From Actinobacteria bacterium 13_1_20CM_4_69_9 (GTDB taxonomy: Bacteria; Actinomycetota; Thermoleophilia; Gaiellales; Gaiellaceae), in assembly GCA_001920085.1 (NCBI GenBank), contig MNJC01000023.1:1-9465 (forward strand): a DNA stretch of 9,465 nt, written 5' to 3'. A program made the translations under genes and the position numbers. A model generated the notes under the pieces. That model was not told the DNA's origin and did no database searches. It was given only the letters and a program-made list of their open reading frames with translations. The stretch's first letter is position 1; every line of letters begins with the position of its first letter. Of this stretch, positions 6,056-9,465 are shown in pieces.

Positions 6056-6685
6056 TTAGAGCGGCGCCGCCTCGCGATCGAGGGCCAGGCCGCCGCAGAC
6101 GACCTCGATCACCGTCTGCTCCGCCGCGGCGATCTGCTCGTCGCCGTCCTCGAGCTGGCCGAGCACCCATCCGGTCAGGATCTCCTCCAGTGCACCGTAG
6201 AAGACATAGCTGACCATGCGGGGGTCGACGTCCGGACGGAACTCGCCGTCTTCCTGACCGCGCGCGATGATCCGCTCGAGACCGGCGAACGCCTGATCGA
6301 TCTCCTCGACACGCCGCTGCACGTGCGAGCTCCGTGTCACCTCGCGCACGAGCACGCGAACGAGATCCGGATCGCGCCGCCACGCCCGCAGCAGGATCTT
6401 CGCGACGCCCGCAAGCCGCTCGCGTGCGCTCTCGTCCGTCTCCTCGATCGCGCGCACCGCGTCGAGCACGTCGCGCCACGTCTCGCGGAAGATCGTCTCG
6501 AGCAGCTCGTCCTTCGAGCGGAAGTAGTGGTACAGCAGCCCGTGCGCGACGCCGGCCTCCTCGGCGATGTCGCCCACGCGCGACGCGTGATAGCCCTTGC
6601 GCGCGAAGACGCGCACAGCGGCATCGAGGATGAGGCGCCGCTTGTCCTCCTGACCTGTTGACCGGTCAGTCAATGTACTCAGCAT
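6056..6685 (-). CDS. TetR-family transcriptional regulator
   Basis: 209-aa regulator with an N-terminal helix-turn-helix (residues about 17-62: RLILDAAVRVFARKGYHASR, then VGDIAEEAGVAHGLLYHYFR) and an all-helical ligand-binding domain ending GGLALDREAAPL. TetR proteins of this build often respond to acyl-CoAs or small organic ligands; that is family knowledge, not seen here. I chose ATG 6685, which has AAGAGG 7 nt upstream. An alternative is TTG 6673: TATGCT at 6686-6681 lies exactly 7 nt before it, fitting a leaderless start. With the ATG choice, the operator 6658-6673 lies inside codons 5-10; with the TTG choice it begins at the transcript start. Either way autoregulation is likely. First gene of the tetR-MFS-enolase operon and head-to-head with the CaiB-like gene. 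Confidence 0.93.
   Translation of the reverse strand: MLSTLTDRSTGQEDKRRLILDAAVRVFARKGYHASRVGDIAEEAGVAHGLLYHYFRSKDELLETIFRETWRDVLDAVRAIEETDESARERLAGVAKILLRAWRRDPDLVRVLVREVTRSSHVQRRVEEIDQAFAGLERIIARGQEDGEFRPDVDPRMVSYVFYGALEEILTGWVLGQLEDGDEQIAAAEQTVIEVVCGGLALDREAAPL
6658..6681 (+). promoter_or_regulatory. TetR-type operator and promoter between tetR and the CaiB-like gene
   Basis: TTGACCGGTCAGTCAA at 6658-6673 contains the perfect palindrome TGACCGGTCA. It matches 14 of the last 15 bases of the operator at 1127-1146. On the plus strand GTCAGTCAA is followed after 2 nt by TACTCA (6676-6681), a TAnnnN -10-like box ending 5 nt before the GTG start at 6687, so the transcript would be leaderless or nearly so. 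The opposite strand has TATGCT (6686-6681), a candidate -10 for tetR. The two -10 boxes overlap by one base, so one bound dimer could shut both directions. Confidence 0.7.
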
Positions 6686-6686
6686 A

Positions 6687-7568
6687 GTGGAGCCTCTTGC
6701 CGGGACCCTCGTCGTGGACTTCACGCGCTATCTCCCGGGCCCGTTTGCCAGCCGCGAGCTCCTGGAACGCGGCGCGCGCGTCGTCCGAGTCGAGGCGCCC
6801 GGCGGGGATCCGATGCGCGACGTCGTCCCCGGTTGGCACGAGGCGCTGAACGCGGGCAAGGAATCGGTCGTCTGGGACCTCGAGCAGGATCCCGGCCTCG
6901 GCCGCGCCGTCTGTGCGCGCGCCGACGTCGTGCTCGAGGGCTTCCGGCCCGGCGTCGCCCAGCGCCTCGGCATCGGCCCGGGTGACGTCCCCGACTCCGT
7001 CGTGCACTGCTCGATCACGGGCTTCGGGCCGGACGAGCGCCGCGCCGGGCACGACCTCAACTACCAGGGCTGGGCCGGGCTGCTGGCGGACACGGCGCCC
7101 GCGCTGCCGCCGGTGCAGATCGCCGACCTCGCCGGCGGAGCGCTGTACGCAGTGGTCGAGATTCTCGCAGCGCTGCTCGAACGTGAGCGCAGCGGACGGG
7201 GCCGGCACATCGACGTGTCGATGACCCACAACGCTCACCGGCTTGCCGCGCATCGGCTGCACGGCGAGCCGGAGCGCACACTCACCGGCGCGCTCGCCTG
7301 TTACCGCATCTACGAGACCGCGGACGGCCGCTATCTGACGATCACCCCGGTCGAGCCGAAGTTCTGGCGCCGCCTCTGCGAGGTCATCCGTCGCGAGGAT
7401 CTCGTCGACCGGCAGTACGAACAGGGCCAGGAGGCGCTCGCGGCGGAGCTCGCCGCGGTCTTCCGCACGCGCGCGCTCGCCGACTGGGTCGCGCTGTTCG
7501 AGGGGGAAGACGTGATGGCAGGCCCGGTCGCAACGCTCGCCGAGGCGCGTGCCTCGTTCGAGGGATAA
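6687..7568 (+). CDS. CaiB/BaiF family protein, alpha-methylacyl-CoA racemase-like or class III CoA-transferase
   Basis: 293-aa protein of the class III CoA-transferase/racemase family. Typical features: VVDFTRYLPGPFASRELLERGA at the N-terminus, NAGKESVVWDLE (55-66), VVLEGFRPGVAQRLGIG (81-97). AGHDLNYQGWAGLL places His122, and QIADLAGGALY places Asp147; in alpha-methylacyl-CoA racemases a His in GHDxNY and an Asp in ADxAGG form the catalytic pair. Glu223 in VEPKFW matches the EPQFY-type motif of the same group. Racemase therefore seems more likely than CoA transfer, though family members are often mis-assigned. It would invert the 2-methyl centre of a branched acyl-CoA so that an acyl-CoA dehydrogenase can act. 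The protein stops at ATLAEARASFEG, about 60 residues short of the usual 350-360. GTG start one base from the tetR start, no ribosome binding site. Confidence 0.88.
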   Translation: MEPLAGTLVVDFTRYLPGPFASRELLERGARVVRVEAPGGDPMRDVVPGWHEALNAGKESVVWDLEQDPGLGRAVCARADVVLEGFRPGVAQRLGIGPGDVPDSVVHCSITGFGPDERRAGHDLNYQGWAGLLADTAPALPPVQIADLAGGALYAVVEILAALLERERSGRGRHIDVSMTHNAHRLAAHRLHGEPERTLTGALACYRIYETADGRYLTITPVEPKFWRRLCEVIRREDLVDRQYEQGQEALAAELAAVFRTRALADWVALFEGEDVMAGPVATLAEARASFEG

Positions 7569-7600
7569 CCACAGCCGACGCGAGGGACGATTTTCACGGC

Positions 7601-8434
7601 ATGAGCCTCGGGCGCTCCCTGTCGCTGCTGTGCCTTGTCGCGTGCGCGACCGCGCTCGCGGGCTGCGGGGGCGACACGCTCTCGTTCGATCCCGTCGCGA
7701 GCGCCGCGACCAGAACGGCCAAGACGGAGTCGTCGCGCGTCGCGTTCACGGCCACGATGGACGTGAACGGTGTCGGCGGGATGGCCTTCAGCGGCGCCGG
7801 GGTCTTCGACGGCCGTACGCGCTCCGGCGCGCTGAACATGCGCTTCCAGCTACCCGCCGCGGCGCAGGCACAGCTCGGCGCGGTCGAGCCGACGATGGAC
7901 ACGATCGTCGACGGCCGCCACGGCCTGGTCATGTACATGCGGTCGCCGCTCTTCGCGCGCGTCGCCGGCGACCGGTGGATCAAGGTCGACGTCGCCAAGG
8001 CCGCGAAGCAGGAAGGGGTCGACCTCGAAGCGATCATGAACTCCACCCAGGCAGATCCGTCGCGCTCGCTCGCGATGCTCACCGCCTCGACCGACGCGCA
8101 CCCGATCGGCTACGACCGAGTGCGCGGTGTCTCCACCACGCACTACACGTTCAACGTCGACCTCGCGCGCCTCGCGAAGGAGCACGCGGAGCTGCGCAAG
8201 ACGTTCGACGCGGTCCGCAAGCTCACGGGCGTCAGCTCGTATCCCGCCGAGGCGTGGATCGACAACGCGGGGCGTGTGCGCCGCCTCAAGATCGACATGT
8301 CGTACAACATGCCCGCCGGGGGCGCGTTCACGATGTCGATGACCGAGGACCTCTACGCGTTCGGCATCAAGGTCGACGTCCGCCCACCGGACGCGAGCCA
8401 GGTCGTCGACGCGAGCGCACTGACGAACGGCTAG
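7601..8434 (+). CDS. lipoprotein of LppX/LprG-like type
   Basis: 277-aa exported protein. A signal peptide (MSLGRSLSLLCLVACATALAGC) ends in a lipobox L-A-G-C with the lipidated Cys at 22, so the mature protein would be anchored on the outer face of the cytoplasmic membrane. The rest is a beta-rich domain with alternating polar and hydrophobic strands and a late segment STTHYTFNVDLARLAKEHAEL followed by PAEAWIDNAGRVRRLKIDMS, which resembles the LppX/LprAFG half-barrel lipoproteins of actinobacteria. Known members bind lipids, but the ligand here is not knowable. The start ATG has no strong ribosome binding site. It follows the CaiB-like gene by 32 bp, so co-transcription is possible though the function looks separate. 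Its stop overlaps the stop of the convergent SPFH gene. Confidence 0.85.
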   Translation: MSLGRSLSLLCLVACATALAGCGGDTLSFDPVASAATRTAKTESSRVAFTATMDVNGVGGMAFSGAGVFDGRTRSGALNMRFQLPAAAQAQLGAVEPTMDTIVDGRHGLVMYMRSPLFARVAGDRWIKVDVAKAAKQEGVDLEAIMNSTQADPSRSLAMLTASTDAHPIGYDRVRGVSTTHYTFNVDLARLAKEHAELRKTFDAVRKLTGVSSYPAEAWIDNAGRVRRLKIDMSYNMPAGGAFTMSMTEDLYAFGIKVDVRPPDASQVVDASALTNG

Positions 8435-9318
8435 GCGCCCTCGGCGTCGTTCTTGCTGCCCGGGAGTGCCGCCGTCAGCTGCCCGAGCGCCTGCGTCACC
8501 TCGCTGGGAATGATCCACACCTTGTTGGCCTCGCCCTGCGCGATCTGCGGCAGCACCTGGAGATACTGGTAGGCGAGCAGCTTCGGGTCGGGGTCTCCCT
8601 CGTGGATCGCGCGGAAGACGGTGTCGATCGCCTTCGCCTGCCCCTCGGCCTGCAGGATCGCAGCTTGCCTCTGGCCTTCGGCGCGGAGGATCGCACTCTG
8701 CTGCTCCCCCTCGGCGGTGAGGATCTGGGACTGCTTGACGCCCTCCGCAGTCAGGATTGCGGCCCGCTTGTCGCGCTCTGCGCGCAACTGCTTCTCCATC
8801 GAGTCCTTGATCGTGGCCGGGGGATCGATCGCCTTCAGCTCGACGCGGTTGACGCGGATCCCCCACTTGCCGGTCGCCTCGTCGAGCACGCCGCGCAGCT
8901 GGCCGTTGATCTGGTCGCGGGAGGTGAGCGTCTCCTCGAGGTCCAGCCCGCCGATCACGTTGCGCAGCGTCGTCACGGTCAGCTGCTCGATCCCCTGGAT
9001 GTAGTTGGCGATCTCGTACGTCGCCGACCTCGGATCCGTGACCTGGAAGTAGATGACGGTGTCGATGTTGACGACGAGATTGTCCTCGGTGATGACGGGT
9101 TGCGGGTCAAAGGAGACGACCTGCTCGCGCAGATCGATCATGTCGCGGATGCGGTCGATGAACGGGATGACGATCGTCAACCCCGGCGTCAGCGTTCGCG
9201 AATAGCGGCCGAGGCGCTCGACGACGCCTGCGCGCGCCTGGGGAACGATGCGAATCGTGCGCGCGAGCGTCAGGAGCACGAGCGCCGCGACGACGAGGAG
9301 GACGATGAGACCGGCCAT
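8431..9318 (-). CDS. SPFH/band-7 (stomatin-like, QmcA-type) membrane protein
   Basis: 295-aa member of the SPFH (stomatin/prohibitin/flotillin/HflK) family, which forms oligomeric rings on membranes and is linked to microdomains and membrane protein quality control. One N-terminal membrane segment (residues 3-18) is followed by the band-7 domain (TIRIVPQARAGVVERLGRYS, PGLTIVIPFIDRI, DNLVVNIDTVIYFQV) up to LKAIDPP. A long helix then carries four 11-residue repeats at 188-231 (ILTAEGVKQSQ, ILTAEGEQQSA, ILRAEGQRQAA, ILQAEGQAKAI), a right-handed coiled-coil periodicity typical of stomatins. The C-terminus has YLQVLPQIAQGEANKVWIIPSE. ATG 9318 has AAGGAG 8 nt upstream, overlapping the NfeD stop. 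The NfeD-SPFH pairing is a well-known conserved operon. Confidence 0.96.
   Translation of the reverse strand: MAGLIVLLVVAALVLLTLARTIRIVPQARAGVVERLGRYSRTLTPGLTIVIPFIDRIRDMIDLREQVVSFDPQPVITEDNLVVNIDTVIYFQVTDPRSATYEIANYIQGIEQLTVTTLRNVIGGLDLEETLTSRDQINGQLRGVLDEATGKWGIRVNRVELKAIDPPATIKDSMEKQLRAERDKRAAILTAEGVKQSQILTAEGEQQSAILRAEGQRQAAILQAEGQAKAIDTVFRAIHEGDPDPKLLAYQYLQVLPQIAQGEANKVWIIPSEVTQALGQLTAALPGSKNDAEGA
8626..8757 (-). repeat. four 33-bp in-frame repeats coding 11-residue units
   Basis: The SPFH gene encodes four consecutive 11-residue units of the form IL(T/R/Q)AEGxxQxx. At DNA level they are diverged, so they are old and protein-selected rather than a recent slippage array. Confidence 0.8.
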
Positions 9319-9326
9319 CTTGTGCT

Positions 9327-9332
9327 CTCCTT
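9327..9332 (-). promoter_or_regulatory. strong Shine-Dalgarno of the SPFH gene
   Basis: AAGGAG on the minus strand, 8 nt before the ATG, overlapping the NfeD stop (TAAGGAG). It is the clearest ribosome binding site in the window; most other starts here lack one. It supports termination-reinitiation from NfeD to SPFH. Confidence 0.8.
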
Positions 9333-9465
9333 ACTCGTAGACGAGCGCCGTGGCGCCCTCGATCTTGACGACTTCGACACGCGCGCCCGGCTCGAACACC
9401 TGGTCGTCCATGTACGCACGCGCGGACCACTCCTCGCCACCGATGCGCACGCGGCCGCCGTTCGC
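9331..9465 (-). CDS. NfeD-like protein, C-terminal fragment (5' end outside window)
   Basis: The last 44 codons plus TAA of a gene entering from the right edge: ANGGRVRIGGEEWSARAY..., then FEPGARVEVVKIEGATALVYE. This is the soluble OB-fold domain that ends NfeD proteins (GxVxIxGExWxA, then G..VxVxxVxGxxLxVxx). NfeD proteins are the usual partners of SPFH/stomatin proteins in the same operon. The gap to the SPFH ATG is 12 nt. Whether it is a short NfeD (OB fold plus membrane helices) or a long form with a ClpP-like protease domain cannot be told from here. Confidence 0.87.
   Translation of the reverse strand, partial: ANGGRVRIGGEEWSARAYMDDQVFEPGARVEVVKIEGATALVYE

Noticed and set aside
5281..6213. 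310-codon plus-strand frame opposite the MFS transporter
   Set aside because: Very rich in Arg, Glu and Gln with no domain; antisense mirror of the transporter's hydrophobic codons.
6686..6724. A longer tetR start at 6724 giving 13 extra residues
   Set aside because: It would extend into the CaiB-like coding region, has no ribosome binding site, and the extra residues precede the normal TetR N-terminus.
1..9465. CRISPR array, tRNA or rRNA genes, toxin-antitoxin or defence system
   Set aside because: No regularly spaced repeats, no cloverleaf or rRNA segments and no defence-type domains were found; nearly every base is accounted for by the listed genes.

Overview
This is a GC-rich, gene-dense bacterial window with almost no intergenic space. 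Several starts are GTG or TTG, and several starts lack a Shine-Dalgarno sequence but have a TAnnnT-like -10 box just upstream. I read it as a high-GC actinobacterium, possibly from the Thermoleophilia side. That placement is a judgement from style and protein flavour, not from a marker gene.

Layout. Bases 1-1109 (minus) hold an acyl-CoA dehydrogenase cut by the window edge just before its catalytic Glu. Directly upstream on the same strand is a GH3/NagZ-like protein (1139-1996), divergent from a second, complete acyl-CoA dehydrogenase (2020-3243, plus). Between that gene and a convergent enolase-superfamily gene sits a compact REP-associated (Y1/HUH) transposase element of about 530 bp (3246-3774) with a hairpin at each end. 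An apparent three-gene operon runs leftward from 6685: TetR regulator, MFS transporter, enolase-superfamily enzyme (4-nt gap, then 1-nt overlap). A CaiB/BaiF protein with racemase-like active-site residues (6687-7568, plus) starts one base from the tetR start codon. After it come a lipoprotein of LppX/LprG type (7601-8434, plus) and, convergent with a 4-nt CTAG overlap, an SPFH/band-7 protein (8431-9318, minus) preceded by the 3' end of an NfeD gene (9331 to the edge).

How it fits together. A TetR-type inverted repeat with the core TGAC(C/T)GGTCAGTCAA occurs exactly twice. One copy lies upstream of the first acyl-CoA dehydrogenase; the other lies between tetR and the CaiB-like gene. In both copies the GTCAGTCAA half-site is followed, at the same 2-nt distance, by TACTC(T/A), which fits a -10 box. 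This suggests a local regulon: the TetR protein controls itself, a transporter, an enolase-superfamily enzyme, an acyl-CoA racemase/CoA-transferase-like enzyme and an acyl-CoA dehydrogenase. A plausible role is uptake and beta-oxidation-type breakdown of an organic or branched-chain acid; the substrate cannot be read from the sequence. The NfeD/SPFH pair, the lipoprotein and the GH3 protein look unrelated to that pathway.

No tRNA, rRNA, CRISPR array or phage gene was seen, and no gene-free stretch reaches 300 bases.
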